From contig JALGAS010000003.1 in assembly GCA_023078685.1 (NCBI GenBank), forward strand, positions 4,154,001-4,218,000: a DNA stretch of 64,000 bases, in the 5' to 3' direction. The DNA is from Neopestalotiopsis rosae. Taxonomy: Eukaryota > Ascomycota > Sordariomycetes > Amphisphaeriales > Sporocadaceae. A program made the position numbers and the translations under genes. Shown here one piece after another: positions 47,836-60,557 of this stretch (its first letter is position 1; the number at the start of each line of letters is the position of its first letter). The notes beneath the pieces are model-generated. The model was given only the letters and a program-made list of their open reading frames with translations. It was not told the DNA's origin and ran no database searches.

Positions 47836-50164
47836 TCACGCCAGGCTTCTGAGAATCACCTTGCACAACCCGATCCAGTCTTTTCTGGCCTCCCATATGG
47901 GCAAGAGGACACAGATACAGGCACTGGACCAAATCCACAAGAATGCCACCACCACATAGGCCTTGAAGAACCCGAGACTGAAAGTATAGCCGGTTCCATA
48001 CAGAGTGAATGGCAATAGGATCATCAAACCAATAGTGTTGAAGGCGAGGCCACCCAGAGCCAGCCGCTTTTGCGCCTTGACTTCGACCTGATTCAACGCA
48101 GAAACTGGCACATAGGGCTCGGCCGGGAAAGGTTTCTCCTCAACACTGGTTCCGACGTCATGTAGAGTGGCAGGACCGGATTTATCTTTCCCGTCCCCGG
48201 ATAAGACAACGTCTTTGGCACTTTGGATACAGTCCGGTTCCACGCCCTCGACATCCCGAACGTCTTTGGTGTATGGCCTTTTCTCCGGAAATAGAAAAGT
48301 GAGTAGCACCACGGAGACGAGACCGACACCCAGGCTGACGCAGTCTCCCGCCAATGAGTTGAACGAGTCTCCCGTCGTCGTGACATTGATGGTGCCCGAG
48401 CGCACCTTGGTCGTCACCATCCAGGCAGAGAGTCCGCTGACGAGGCCCAGGATGGGACTGGCCTGGGCAGCAAAGGTACTCGTCCTATCCCAAAGCACCA
48501 CTGCAGCAATAGGAAAGGAGCCTCCGCCCATGAGACATCCAAAAATCTTGACTAGCCAGCCTAGTGATATGCCAGCCGCGTGGAATATGCACGAAACAAT
48601 GGCCAAGACAACCCCGTAGGCGAAGAGACCGAATATCGAAACCCAGAGAAGGCGACGGGTCGAGGCCGTGGGGTTGATATATGCCTTGTATATGTCAAAG
48701 GTGATTAGAGAGCTGGCGCCAATGCTCTCGGCCGACGTTGAGGAGGTGACAGCCATGAACAAGAGGACAATGATGAGGCATGCCCCCGACTTGCCCAGCA
48801 GCGCGATGGCGGCGGCAGGGGCCACAAGTCCGGCGCTGACCTCGGCATCTGATAGGAGAACGGGGAACACGTCGGAACCCTGGAGAGCCGCGGCTGCCAG
48901 GCCCATGCAGGTGGACATGGCAAACGGCACGGCATACCACGCCAGGCTCCCCAGGACGTAGCCCTTGACGGCCGTGTGGGGAGCCGATGCAATGGCTCTC
49001 TGCCAGTACGCTTGGTCGGTCCAGACGCCAGAAAATCCGGCCAGAAAAATGGTTGCGCCAAAGACTAGACTGTCCCGTGAACGGACGGTGAAGTAGGAGC
49101 CATTGTCAGTTCCGGCAGCGTGTCCAGTTTCTGATTGCTGCACGAGAAGATCATAGAGTGCCTCGGGCGATCCTATGTGCGGTGATGATGTATAGACAGA
49201 GAACATGAAGATGAAGATGATCACGTACAGGACCACGGTGTGCAGGTAGTCGCATATGAATGTTGACCGCAGTCCACCAGTGACAATATACGCCTGAGAT
49301 AATGTCAGCCAGGGTACGCCCTTCTTGTGAAAAATGTAGATAACGGTAGGATTGCACAAAACTTGCCTCCACAACGACAATGAGGATGAAATATGAGGCC
49401 CATATATTCATTCCCGTCAAGGCATTGAAAACGCCGCAGCCTCCAGTGAGCAAAGCCGACCCATTTATTACATTTGTGATGAGCCCGAACACTGTATAAA
49501 TCTTGTGTGCCAATTTCCCGTGTTTTGCGAGTACGATTTCTGGCTTATTTTAGCACTTATCCATTTCAAATCATGTCAGCTCGGCCCTTGGCAACTATGA
49601 TACGTACCAGGAAACGTGTGGGCATTATTGGAGCGCTCCTTGATACGAAATGCAGTAACAGCAAACAACATGGTCTGGTCAATGAAGAATACCATTAGGA
49701 TGATTCATTGCAATCCTATTCGGTACGGCGGAGGAAGGAGAAGAACGTCTCCAGGCCGTTGAATCACAATGGCTCACCTGAAAAGTACCGACTGCACCAT
49801 ACCACAGTCCACCAGATACGCCATAGAGATATGCAAGCATACATGAAGTCAACAGAGTCGTAGCATGGGTCCAACTGGACACGATCCCCGCGGCAATCAT
49901 GCCTGTTGAGAAGATTAGTTCTTTGTCAGCCAATAGAACATGAATAGAAGGAACACGGGTCGTCTTAATTTGATTCGTACCTGGCTTGATCGATCGCGAG
50001 GCAGCGTTGAATTCCTCAGTCGACTTGAATGTGTTATGTTTCCCATAACGATTTTGTATCGCGGTCAGGAATATCATTATTACTGTGAAGGCGACACCTA
50101 ACCCGACAACAAGCCCGTAGCCTGTACTGGGGCTCAGAACCTGTAATGTGCCAGTACTCGACAT
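47836..50164 (-). CDS. DUR3: Urea/sodium-solute symporter family transporter
   Basis: Active importer of urea (and in yeast polyamines) of the SLC5/sodium-solute symporter fold, plasma membrane. Exons 49981-50164, 49778-49902, 49608-49674, 49367-49539 and 47836-49293 give 668 residues, normal for fungal DUR3. About 14-15 hydrophobic segments run through it. Family-typical stretches include GMIAAGIVSSWTHATTLL, AYIVTGGLRSTFICDYLHT and AVTSSTSAESIGASSL. The C-terminal loop near residues 515-590 is hydrophilic. Intron 4 uses a GC donor (see separate entry). Five GATA-factor-like sites upstream fit nitrogen control. Fungi often carry several DUR3 paralogues, so the substrate of this one is not certain. 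Confidence 0.93.
49294..49366 (-). other. GC-AG intron in the urea transporter gene
   Basis: The donor reads GAG then gcaagt and the acceptor ctcag then GCG. This 73-nt choice alone keeps the frame (Val-Glu then Ala-Tyr-Ile). The nearby GT (gttttg, one codon further) shifts the frame with the same acceptor. GCAAGT is the standard form of the rare GC donor class. Confidence 0.85.
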
Positions 50165-51701
50165 GATGCAACTCCGAGATACGAAGTAGTGGTCCGTCTC
50201 ACCGTAGCCCGCAGCGCGTTAATGTTCTGCTCTCGGCTATTCCTGCTTGTTCTAAGGGAAGTTGACTTGCTCTGTGCAGTAATAAACTCGATGGAAACAT
50301 GAGACACGATGGCGAGGAGGAGCCAGGGTGCAAGAGAATCTGAGATGTACAAGGAGTTCTGGTCTGACAGCCTGCAGAGTATTATACTCTAGTGAACACG
50401 CGTCTAGTCTTCACATAGGAGGAACACTCTATATGTGATGACATCGGTGTCAACTCCGAACATGGTCCGCAGAGTTCCATTGAGCGAGCCTGATGGAGTA
50501 ACAAGGACGGATTGAACGTTGATCACTGCCAGATATGCTTGCGCCAGGGTTGGGAGATCTGACGAGAGAGATAGGCGTTATGACATGTAGACACATAAAG
50601 GTTTCCGTATGAATCGCACGACAGTGTGTGCTAAGCAGACTGGGTCGACACAGAGTTCTTGTGATAAGCAAGGATAAAGAGCCAGTGGATGTCGAGATGA
50701 AGCCCGATAGCAGCAGTCGGCAGATACGGTGATAGTCCGTCCCGTCGGATCTGGCTCCAGATCCCTATCTGCTGCAAGCTGATCTCCTTTATACCTTATC
50801 CGCAACAATCAGTATATGCATGCCCCATGCAGGGAGGCCAGGCCCCAAATAAGTGACATGATAACAAGAAGTAAATGGTTGGGTGTGTGAATTACTTGCC
50901 CTGGAAATATAAACATGCGAGATGGCCCAGGGTAACAAGCTGATCAACCACCTATAGTCAACCATCCGCCACCATAAGACTCTCGTCTATGGACCCACGT
51001 ACTTACTGTAGGTCATAGACACTCACTATGGCTCAACTCGCTCCCTGTATAGACAAAAGGATCAGCGTTGAAGAACTCTTGTTTCTCACAACATTGATTT
51101 AATATGAGTCCACCCCCCAGTAATCAAACAATACGAAAGTTCTTGCACATTTCAACAGAGATGAGCAGTTTGCATCTCATAGGTTGACAAAATTGAGCAC
51201 CACGGGTTAAAAGAATGATGTACTTTATTGTTCATGGTATCTTAAATACTACAAGATTGGGAGAACGCTGCTTTTGAGAAATATTCAGTCAGATGTCACA
51301 TATTTCCAGCCTTTACAATACCCCTGACACGATTTAAAATCAATAAGCAGCCGGAATATGATTCGAGTATATGAAGTACATACAGTATAATGCTTAGCCT
51401 GACCCCCCACATCAGACCTGGGAATCACCCCGCCGCCAATTGATTTCTGCGGTCCGGCTGCGGGGCAGGGCAGCTCAGAAGAAAAAAAAGGGAACGTAAC
51501 GGCGCCAGCTGGGAGAAAGCAACGCTACCACCTATCTTTGGGGCTCTTACAAGCAACCTTTGGAACATCTCTCCGTACCTTACCCAGCTCACCTACATAC
51601 CACTTGCGCACCCCCACCAATACAACGGCCGGCCGGCGCATTCCTCCCTCCATCATTTGCACTTCCACATTCGCTCGCCCAAGACCGAAACGAACAACAC
51701 C
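50165..51701. promoter_or_regulatory. Divergent intergenic region with GATA-factor motifs
   Basis: Five matches to HGATAR, the binding consensus of fungal nitrogen GATA factors (AreA/NIT2), lie 405-606 bp upstream of the urea transporter: 50569-50574, 50662-50667, 50705-50710, 50730-50735 and, inverted, 50765-50770. Their clustering is seen in the sequence, and binding is inferred. The stretch 50800-51530 shows no gene. Confidence 0.5.
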
Positions 51702-52551
51702 ATGTCGGCCCAAGGAGGTGGAGAGACTGGTAAGGCATTCTGCCCATAGCCATTCCACTCCGTTCAGCTGAGCTATCTATCCCTGGGTAGCTCAGCCGGT
51801 CGGTCCCCATGTATAATGCATCCATTTGCCCATCCCCCCAGATCTAATCCGTTCAAGTCAAGATGCTGATCAGCTCCCACTCTCAACAGTCAACCTCGAC
51901 ACCCTGAGCGCACCCCAGCTCAGTCAGGTCAAGAAGCAGCTCGACGAGGAGCTCGAGCACCTGACCACGTCCTTCACTCAGCTGGCCGCCGCCCAGTCCA
52001 AATTCCGCGAATGTCTCCGCTGCGTACAGGGCGGCAAGTCTCCCGCACTCGAGGGTATGTAAACCTTGGCGACATCCTCCCTGTATCTCTCCTCCAAAGA
52101 CGACCACGTCGGTCACTGAATAGTCAACATGAATGGATGAGCAAATGGAAGAGAGGCCAACTCAAGTTGCGGGCAAAGAATGCTAAGCAGAACAACCCCC
52201 TTTGCAGATGACAAGTCTATTCTTGTGCCCCTGACCAACTCCCTCTACGTTCGCGGCAAGCTTGCCAGCGCCTCCCATGTCATTGTGGATGTCGGTACTG
52301 GGTTCTACGTCGAAAAGGACATCAAGTCCGCCACCGAATTTTACAGCAACAAGGTCAATGAAGTCGGAGGCAGCATCAAGGAGCTCGATACTATTATACA
52401 GTCCAAGACGAATAATGTTCGTGTGATAGAAGAAGGTACGTATCATTACTATCTTACAGTTCTTTTGGCGCCCGCCACTAATTGTTCTTCCTCCTTAGTT
52501 CTCAGACAAAAGATGGCTTCCGCGCCTCAACAGCAGCAGCAGCAGCAATGA
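51702..52551 (+). CDS. GIM5: Prefoldin subunit 5 (alpha-type)
   Basis: Subunit of the cytosolic hexameric prefoldin co-chaperone that hands nascent actin and tubulin to the CCT chaperonin. Exons 51702-51729, 51890-52054, 52208-52435 and 52499-52551 give 157 residues, as expected. An N-terminal coiled-coil helix (LSQVKKQLDEELEHL) leads into the family core (LVPLTNSLYVRGKL, VDVGTGFYVEKD), followed by the C-terminal helix and a run of seven Gln. Exon 2 could instead begin at 51842, adding 16 residues in frame. I prefer 51890 because the family usually has only a few residues before the NLD-L motif and a CTGAT branch-like site precedes it. Convergent with the next gene. Confidence 0.93.
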
Positions 52552-52709
52552 TAACGTCAAAACGCTTCATATATTTCGCCAAGTCGGCATAAAATCACAA
52601 GGCCCAGTCTTGCATCCTCCTCTGCATTGGCGGAGATGTATAATTCTGGCAATCCGTGCAAGGCCTTCGCTCACTGCCGCAAAGTATCAAGCAGTGCCCC
52701 TCCCAAAGC

Positions 52710-54653
52710 TCAGGTAAATAGAGTGCGCCGGATGTTGTGGATGGTATCGATGAGACATTGCGCTCTATCCTCTCCGTTGGGGGGACGATTGGGTCCTGGG
52801 CGCATATTACCTTGGCGATTGACGAACAGGTGCTCCAGCTCTGGGCCCCAGCCTTGGCCAGTCTTGGTGAGCTCCAACGCTCGACTCTCACCCCACTGTT
52901 CGTCGTAGATTATCACGCCGAAGCTGGTTGAGGGCTGGTTTCCCATGGCCGAAACGTTCTCCCACTGACGGGTAATGGTAACTTCGACCTGATAGGAAGC
53001 TGGTATAAACCTGAATCGAAACACGCTCTTGATGGACACCTTGCTCAAAGATCTTGCTTTCTCGTATTTGCCCTTGAAGAGTACACGCGGGAAAGCAGCG
53101 TCACGTGTTTCCGTGCATTTTGAAAACCGAATATCCGCAGCTCGCAATTCGGAGTTGAGGATATCATATCCCTTCGTTCTGACTGGTGCCTCTGGCACGG
53201 TGTCGATTTTCCAGTCAAAGAACCTGTCATTTGCACTCAGCCTCCTCGTCATTGAGCCACTCAGACTTTGTCATTGCCTTGCTAAGAAATGGAAAGAAGA
53301 GAGGGAATGAAGGTTGTTGCGAATAATTATGCACGCTCCGTGAAGCACAATTGCGAAATTGAAAGATTACTCACTGCTCAAGGTTCAAGCACTTGAAATC
53401 AAGCTGGGAACCAGCATTGCTTCTGACAATCTTGACAGCCTCAACCGCAGCCACTTGGAAATGCTTGGGAGGCCCCTGAAAACGTTTCGTCCCGGTCTCG
53501 GTGGCTGTCCAGGGGCACAGGCGTGCCTTGAAATGCCATTCATCCGCCTCGCCACCAAAGTAGTACTCGGGCTGTACATCCTCGAGGGCAACGGACATAT
53601 CTTCGGAGCAAAATATCTCGTTCTGAGACTTGATAGCTTGCAGGACTTGAAGGGCTTGCTCAAGGCTTCCAATCTGGGTTGCAAAGTCGTGCCTGGTGCG
53701 CGGATGGCGGACCGCCTTGTGGAATGCCTCGAAATTCAAACCCGCGTCGCTATCGAGTTCTCTGCTATGCTGCGGAGGAAATGATCTCAGGAGAAAGTGG
53801 CCCAGATGAACGCGTAAATTGACTCTGCTCTTGATCCGGCCGGCCTTCTTGAGAGCCCATGCCAATTCCTGTCTCAGCTTGTTTTCAAACCATGCCTTTC
53901 TGGCCTTGTCGTTGTCCGTGCTAAGCCTGCTGGCTGACTTGGTGAGCAGTTGCGGACGACCAAGTCCGAGCTGTACGACAAGGGACTGCAATGGAGCCCA
54001 GGGCGGCTCAATCAGGACGAGGTCAAGCTTCGTAGTCTTATCATCAATGATGTTTTGGGATATGGTACGGGCCTCATCCAGGCAGTTGGCCGCGAGTAAT
54101 TGGGATGGAGCTTCAATGTAGAGGAAGGGGCAGCCAGTCGAGGGCTCGTGAATTTCAATTATATAGCCCTCTTGGTTTTTTACAATCTCGGTCAATTCTT
54201 GGTAAGTGGCGAGGAGAACGCCATCGAGAACTTGCTCATTATGCGACAAGACCAAGCAAGCCCGGCCGCGTTGTGTTGCAATGCTTTGTTGAAGAAGTCG
54301 TTCCTTTCCTTTGGTACCCTTTGCCCACTGGTCGAGAATCGGGGGAGGATCGAGGTATACCGTCTGGCGAGGTCGCTGAAGGACACTTTCAAACGCCTTC
54401 TCATTTGCGATTGACAAGTCAGACCTAGCATCACGGGCGCCGGCGGCTGATGATGTGCCATTCGCAGAGATTGGGGAATTGACTCGACTTGAATGGTCGG
54501 GGCCGCGTTCAAACATGGAAGCTGCAAATTCGACATGTTGGCTCGGTGTAGTTTTCTCACGCACGGGAGAGGCATTACTGTATGACAGTCAGATTTAATA
54601 CAGCCTTGACAGCTTTCGGGGATCAATACTTACATGTCCAAGAGGTCGTCCAT
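52710..54653 (-). CDS. Conserved fungal protein of unknown function
   Basis: I do not recognise a named family. Exons 54634-54653, 53375-54577 and about 52710-53265 give roughly 592 residues. The first exon codes only seven residues (MDDLLDI). Residues about 20-60 are Ser/Ala-rich and look disordered. Residues about 80-590 are a mixed alpha/beta, moderately conserved-looking region with no membrane segment or signal peptide. The second intron has a clear GTGAGT donor, but its acceptor is unsure. Positions after 53266 (aaag) or after 53260 (ctgag) both keep frame, whereas the more usual TTAG site leads quickly to a stop. It lies between two housekeeping genes. Cellular role unknown. Confidence 0.7.
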
Positions 54654-55839
54654 TTTGAGTCCGGCTGCAAGAGATGTGAGATGGGCCGTGCGTGATTAGC
54701 AGAACAAAGTCTGTTTGTGAAAGTTTGTGTTTCTGTAATGGCGGAAGGGGTAAAAAAAGAAACGCTCGTTTGCGAAAGTAAATGAGCGTTTATTGTCTGC
54801 AGATTGTTTCAACCTACGCGGTGTCGGAGTTCAGTGGATAAGTAGGTAGGTGGTTGGCAGCATGTGATGTCCTGCAGCTCTTGGAACAAAGTATTGTTCA
54901 GTGTCTGGTTGATAATTTGTAGCAGGAGCAACCAATCCATACTGTTGAAGAGAGGAGTGAAGGCAAGAGCAAGGCAGACACAATTCGCCCTTGCCGGTTC
55001 TGCGTGATCCTTCCACCTGAAAGTACACTGCATAGATTTATTGAATTGTGCAATCCACCTTTATATTATCCGATCCAGCGAAAGGGAAATCCATGGTCGT
55101 GAAGAATAAGCTAATCACAGTATTAAGACGATATGAAAATCCTACAATGACAAGAACGGCCGACGACACCGTCCGATTATGCCTGCCTCATGTCTCCTTC
55201 ATCTCTTTCTCCTTGCCACCGGGTTGGTCGTAGACAATCGATTAGCCGTGAGCTTGATATGCCATGTTGGAGCTGTAAATGAAACTGAAATGGTGGTAGC
55301 CACAAGACTCTCATGTCAGAACTCATCATCATCATTGGGGCACTCATCATGATGTATTGACCAGTACAAAATGTTGCGTGAGGGTCGAATAGTGTATATG
55401 ACATATAAACACTTATAAAACAGGCGGCATAATTAGCCCATCCTTATGGACTCTACCTGGCAACCGGCAATTACGATTAGAACTATGCTTGCAGTACCAT
55501 TCAGTCGTAGATTTCCAATTTTATCGTCCTTGTAAATCATATCGCCCATAAGACACGTATACCTGAGCGATTGACGTTTATATATCTGGTGGGGTGCTAC
55601 ATACTAAAGAGCATGTACTATAATTGTACACCTGAACCGGGGTCTTTAATTGGGTCACCTGACAGCGCGACACGCGCCTAAGCTAAACGGAAGTAGGTTT
55701 GCTCAATCAAAGACGCGCCACGGCTCTTTCTTTACATGAGGCACTGGCAATTGACAGGCAAGGCGCTTTGGAAAGGGACTGACGATATCATCACTTGATT
55801 GGCAATTGGATAACTCAACTCCGCATTTTTTACACCACC
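54654..55839. promoter_or_regulatory. Divergent intergenic region with MCB-like sites before ORC1
   Basis: Two ACGCG cores lie at 55672-55676 and 55713-55717, 168 and 127 bp before the ORC1 ATG. ACGCG is the core bound by the MBF (Mbp1/Swi6) G1/S factor in yeasts, and replication-origin genes are typical MBF targets. No gene is seen in the rest of the 1.2 kb. Confidence 0.45.
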
Positions 55840-58143
55840 ATGCCCCGTGGAAAGTCGTCAGCTGCTTTTCCGCCAGGAATTGCTCGCGATGATTCAGATG
55901 ACGAACTTGGCTATGAAGACCACCCCTGGGAATGGATACATCAGTCGCCCCCCGCCTCGCCGGCCAAGTCGGACAGCAGGACCGAGTCCGCGCGCAAGCG
56001 GAAACGTGGCGATGGCCATGACAGAGTGATTGGCGCGCGAATGGGCAATTTTGAATGCTATCTTGGCGAGACCGTCCTACTCAAGGCTGAGGGATCGCAC
56101 GAGGCATGGGTCGGCATCATCACCGAGTTTACTGAAGATGACGAGGACGGCGAAAAGGCTGCAAACTTTCTTTGGTTCTCGAGCGAGAAGGAGATAAGAA
56201 GCAAAGAGAAGAAAAGGACAGACTATCTTCCGGTAAAAGACCTAATCCACCACCTCAGCTCCCCTTTTGGGGTGTGAGTAACTTTTGCTAATAATTTGCG
56301 CCGTCGATAGAATGAACTGTATCTGACCACCAGCTTTGACGTCAATCCGCTGGCCTCCATCAATGGAAAAGCATTTGTCATGTCACAGGAAAAGTTCCTG
56401 GAGAAGTATCCCAATGGCAAGATACCACGCAACTCGCCAGGCTATAATAAGACCTTCATTTGTCGTCGTGGCTGCAATATGAGGACGACAACATACACTG
56501 ATGAGTTCACATGGGAAGACATGTACCACGGCAGCGAAGAGGATTTGGCACCACTGACAGATTTCGTCGAATCAAAGACTAGAGCGACTAGAAGGAAACG
56601 AAAGACTGATCATGCTGCCCTGGAAGCTGCCTACGATGCAGACGGAGGCGAACATGATCATGATGAAGACATGGACGACTCAGGACGCCAGACAGTCACG
56701 ACTCCAAGAAAGAGGCAGAAGACTACCAAGCTCGTCACCCCATCCAGCCGAAAAATTGTCCTTAAAAAGGCCCTCGAGTTCACCCCTCTGGGTACCCGGG
56801 TCCTCTCCCCGAGCCATCACCAGTCCTCACCTTTTCAGGTGGCGCGTGCTCAGTTGCACGTTGCATCGGTGCCAACTAGTCTGCCGTGCCGCGAGTCGGA
56901 ATTCTCGCTTGTGTACTCACACCTAGAAGCGGCTATCACCGATGGCTCCGGTGCCTGCATCTATATATCCGGTACGCCGGGTACCGGTAAAACGGCAACC
57001 GTGCGTGAGGTTGTGTCGAGGTTGGATGATGCCGTGCGCTCTGACGAGCTAGATGACTTTATATTCGTCGAGATCAACGGTATGAAGATTACCGACCCTC
57101 ATCAATCCTACTCCCTACTCTGGGAAGCTTTGCGAGGCCAGCGTGTCAGCCCCAGCCAGGCTCTCGATCTTTTGGAGCGGGAATTCAACAACCCCAGCCC
57201 GAGACGAGTCCCTTGTGTGGTCCTCATGGATGAGCTCGACCAGCTGGTCACCAAGAACCAGAGCGTCATGTACAACTTCTTCAACTGGCCAGGTTTGCGA
57301 CACTCGCGGCTTATTGTGCTCGCCGTGGCCAACACCATGGACTTGCCCGAGAGAACACTGAGTAACAAGATTAGCAGTCGTCTCGGGCTAACTAGAATCA
57401 CATTTCCCGGCTACAACCATGAACAGCTCATGAAAATCATTCAGTCACGACTGGAAGGAGTGCCTGGAAACATTGTCGAGCCTGACGCAGTGCAGTTTGC
57501 CAGTCGCAAGGTTGCCGCTGTCAGTGGTGATGCCCGGCGAGCACTTGATATTTGCAGACGAGCTGTTGAGCTGGCCGAGGCTGAAGTGAAAGATGAAGGA
57601 ACCGCCGAACCGTCAACACCGAGCAAAAGGGCCAAGAACAAGGAAAACTCGGAACAGGACAAGAAGAAACAGGGCACCAAGGGAAGAGTCACGATTGCCA
57701 CGGTGAAGAAGGCTATCAATGAGGCTACATCGAGTCCTCTGCAACAATACCTACGAGCTCTGCCGTATGCCTCCAAGCTCGTCTTGGCCGCGTTGTTGGT
57801 CCGCAACCAGAGAACTGGACTGCCAGACAGTACATATGGAGATGTACAAGAAGAGCTGAGACGGGCGCTCGTCCTGGATTCGAGCAGCAGGCGAGTCAAA
57901 TTGCTGACTGGCCAGTCTGGCCTGGAACAGGAAGCGGCCCGGCGAAAGCAAGACACCACGGGTATGACGAGAGCAATGGGGATTAGTGCGGCAGCTGTGG
58001 ATCTGACTGGTGCCGGTATCATTATTCTGGAAGGCCAAAGACCTGAACGGCCTAGCAAGATAAGGCTTGCTATTGGTGATGAGGAAATTAAACTGGCGTT
58101 TCGTGATGATCCTGAAATCAGAGCTCTGGGTATAGCATTTTAA
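55840..58143 (+). CDS. ORC1: Origin recognition complex subunit 1
   Basis: Largest ORC subunit: binds replication origins, hydrolyses ATP and loads Cdc6/Mcm2-7. Exons 55840-56273 and 56334-58143 give 747 residues. A BAH domain (about 70-220) ends in the family hallmarks VFDVNPLASING and FICRRGCNMRTTTYTDEF. A basic, acidic and Ser-rich linker follows. The AAA+ ATPase has Walker A GTPGTGKTATV (near 357), Walker B VVLMDELDQL (near 440), sensor 1 AVANTMDLPER and an arginine-rich sensor 2 (GDARRALDICRR). A winged-helix region completes the C-terminus. The 60-nt intron has GTGAGT...CCAG ends and restores Val at the junction. Convergent with PRP46, stops 196 bp apart. Confidence 0.95.
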
Positions 58144-58339
58144 TGTACATGGTAGAAACCCTGATTTTGGCTAGGCAGTCTTTTTACATGATACCCTCAA
58201 GTCTACGCAACGGCGCACTCTTTCTTCTTCTTTCTTTAACTACGCCAGCAAATGACCCGTTCCGCATGTGCTACCCATCCTTAGCACCATTTATAAATAC
58301 GGTAGTCACTACCAAACAGACACACATTCTAATATCCTT

Positions 58340-59782
58340 TTAATACTTCTGCCGTCCCAATGTAGGCTTCCACTCCAACGGATGGGTATCGGGAGTTGCG
58401 TCGGGATCTGGCTTCCAGATCTTGATCGTCTTGTCAGCCTCACCAACAATAAGTCTAAGTCCGGTCTGGTCAAAGGTCGAGCTCATGATGCCTGCCTCGG
58501 CGTCTAGAGAGCCTGGTTGGGCAATCGAGTCCAACGACTGATACCGGTGACCCGACTTCCAGTCCCAGAAGCTCATGGAGCCATTGTCGCCTCCCGAGAA
58601 CAATACGTCTTCATTTGCCGCCATGGAGTTGATGACAGCATTGTGGCCGTCAAAGTTTTGCATAAAAGCGCCCTCGGGACACTTCCATTGCTTGATGCTT
58701 CCGGTGCTAGCCGATGCAAAGGTAAATTCGGACGGATGGAGTGCCAGAGCGCGAACACCCTTCTTGTGATGCGTCAAGACGCCCATTGTCTTTCCAGCTG
58801 CCAGATCCCACATTCGAACGGTGGCGTCGAGAGAGGCGCTAATGATCTGGGGGTCGGCCGGTTGAGTCTTGACGTCGGCAACAGTCCCCTTGTGACCAGA
58901 CAAGACGTGCACGTTGGCCCTCGTCCGCATATCCCAGACTCGAACAGCACCATCGCGACCACCTGTCACAAGAACATCCAATGTCGGGTGCAAGGAAAGG
59001 GTATATACGCCGCTCAGGTGCCCGTGGTAGTGCCGTATCACCTTGTTCGTTTCCAAGTCCCAGCACTTGACCATCTTATCCTCGCCGCAGGAGAAGAGGT
59101 AAGGGTGGCGAGGAGAGACAGCCAGTCCTCGCACAGTCGAGATGTGGCCGGTCAGTGTGAGTCTGAGATTTCCCGTGGCAAGGTCCCAGATTTTGATGGT
59201 CCGATCTCCAGCACCACTAGCAAACCACTGGTTCCCAGGCTCGACGGCCAAGGCCCTCACCCAACCCAAATGTCCTGATATGACCCTCATCAGCTTCCAC
59301 GGCGGGTGCCAGTCGGGCTTGATCTGATGTGTGGCTTGAGCGCGCGCGACGCTCAATTGATTCGAGGGCTGCTGGCTGGATTGCGTCGTGGACGCCGAGT
59401 TGAATGGCTGCTTAGTCCTCTGCACCAGGGCAGTCGATGCGCCTGCGCCTTGCGATGACGATGGCGCCTTCTTTTCGGCGATACCTTCGATTAACTTGAG
59501 CGTCCTCTGTTCCTCTGGTGCTGATGCGCCCTCGCCAGTCGGAGCCTTGGTCTTCTTCCTTCTGGCACCCATGGCGTTGGCCTGCTTGGCGGCAAGCGCA
59601 CCGGGAAGTTCCTTTAGGTCTGCATATTCTGCATGGAGTCGCACAGAAATGGCCTCCTTCTCCAGATCCGCATCAGTGCTCAGCTTTTGTCGTTTTCTTC
59701 CTGCAGAACCTGGTTCCGCCGTGGAAAAGAGGGTCTTTGATTTCCGTGCATTGTTGAGCACGAGCGACTCGAGATCCGGCAT
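58340..59782 (-). CDS. PRP46: Pre-mRNA-splicing factor, WD40 protein (PLRG1/PRL1 type)
   Basis: Subunit of the Prp19-associated (NTC) complex of the spliceosome, nuclear. The single exon codes 480 residues. The N-terminal 165 residues are low complexity (Lys, Ala, Ser). From about 170 to the end a seven-bladed WD40 propeller follows, starting at the family-specific [19 protein letters not shown] and showing repeated IKIWDL, VKCWDL, VRVWDM and VRMWDL strand ends. I chose the ATG at 59782 (MPDLESL). The frame continues upstream only from a GTG. Confidence 0.95.
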   Translation of the reverse strand: MPDLESLVLNNARKSKTLFSTAEPGSAGRKRQKLSTDADLEKEAISVRLHAEYADLKELPGALAAKQANAMGARRKKTKAPTGEGASAPEEQRTLKLIEGIAEKKAPSSSQGAGASTALVQRTKQPFNSASTTQSSQQPSNQLSVARAQATHQIKPDWHPPWKLMRVISGHLGWVRALAVEPGNQWFASGAGDRTIKIWDLATGNLRLTLTGHISTVRGLAVSPRHPYLFSCGEDKMVKCWDLETNKVIRHYHGHLSGVYTLSLHPTLDVLVTGGRDGAVRVWDMRTRANVHVLSGHKGTVADVKTQPADPQIISASLDATVRMWDLAAGKTMGVLTHHKKGVRALALHPSEFTFASASTGSIKQWKCPEGAFMQNFDGHNAVINSMAANEDVLFSGGDNGSMSFWDWKSGHRYQSLDSIAQPGSLDAEAGIMSSTFDQTGLRLIVGEADKTIKIWKPDPDATPDTHPLEWKPTLGRQKY

Positions 59783-60557
59783 GGTGGAGTGCGCGGGCGA
59801 GGTCGTCACGCCGCAGATGTTTGACGTATTGGAGCTCGCGTGGAAAGAGGTAATGGAGTGGAATGCGTTGGACGGCAGGTAGAGCTGTGTAGAAACGGGT
59901 ATGGCGCTCTCGTGGCTCGAGTGACTGGTGTCAATTGGAGTGATCGGAGAATGGTACGTGGCTGTGAAAATGTTGAAGTGTCGATGTAAAAAGGCAAAGC
60001 GAATGCCGAGTGAGCTGTTGCAACCAATTAACTAAACTTGGGTCGATCTCACAAAAGGCTGGGCGGCGCGATGGAGCAGGCAGAGCAGACAGAGCTGCCA
60101 TAAGTTTTACCTATCGGACTGTCGCGGTCTAGCTAACAACCCGTTACCTGCATATTCACCCCCACCTGCATAGCACTGATGTTTGCGTGTACTTGGCTAC
60201 CTAGGCAGGTACGAAGTAGACTGGATGCTTCATTCATTTTTAATACTTTCCTCTTGTTTCCTTTTCTCATTTCACTTTGTCTGTCTTGACACCAGTATAG
60301 TTTTGAAGCCCTTTCAATAAGTATTAGGGTCAGACAGACAGACAATCTTCAGCAGCCTGCTTGTCCCTGGGATCCACTCTCCCAGTCTAGGTAATGAAGA
60401 CACAGACATCCTGCCCTGTTATTAATAGACTCTTTCCTCTGTATCACCTGCAGGCAAACATAGGAGCATACCAGCTCTTTTGACATCTATCGCGATAACT
60501 TCTATCCTGACCCTCCGCTGATAGCACATCCTCAAGACCACTGAATTAAATACAAAC
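59783..60557. promoter_or_regulatory. Divergent intergenic region, PRP46 / NAS6
   Basis: These 775 bp contain no frame or RNA that I can support. The first 270 bp are the likely PRP46 promoter and leader. CT-rich stretches (about 60240-60270) lie upstream of NAS6. Confidence 0.35.

Noticed and set aside
58517..59278. 253-codon plus-strand frame
   Set aside because: Antisense to the WD40 repeats of PRP46, where the periodic sequence keeps the opposite strand open.
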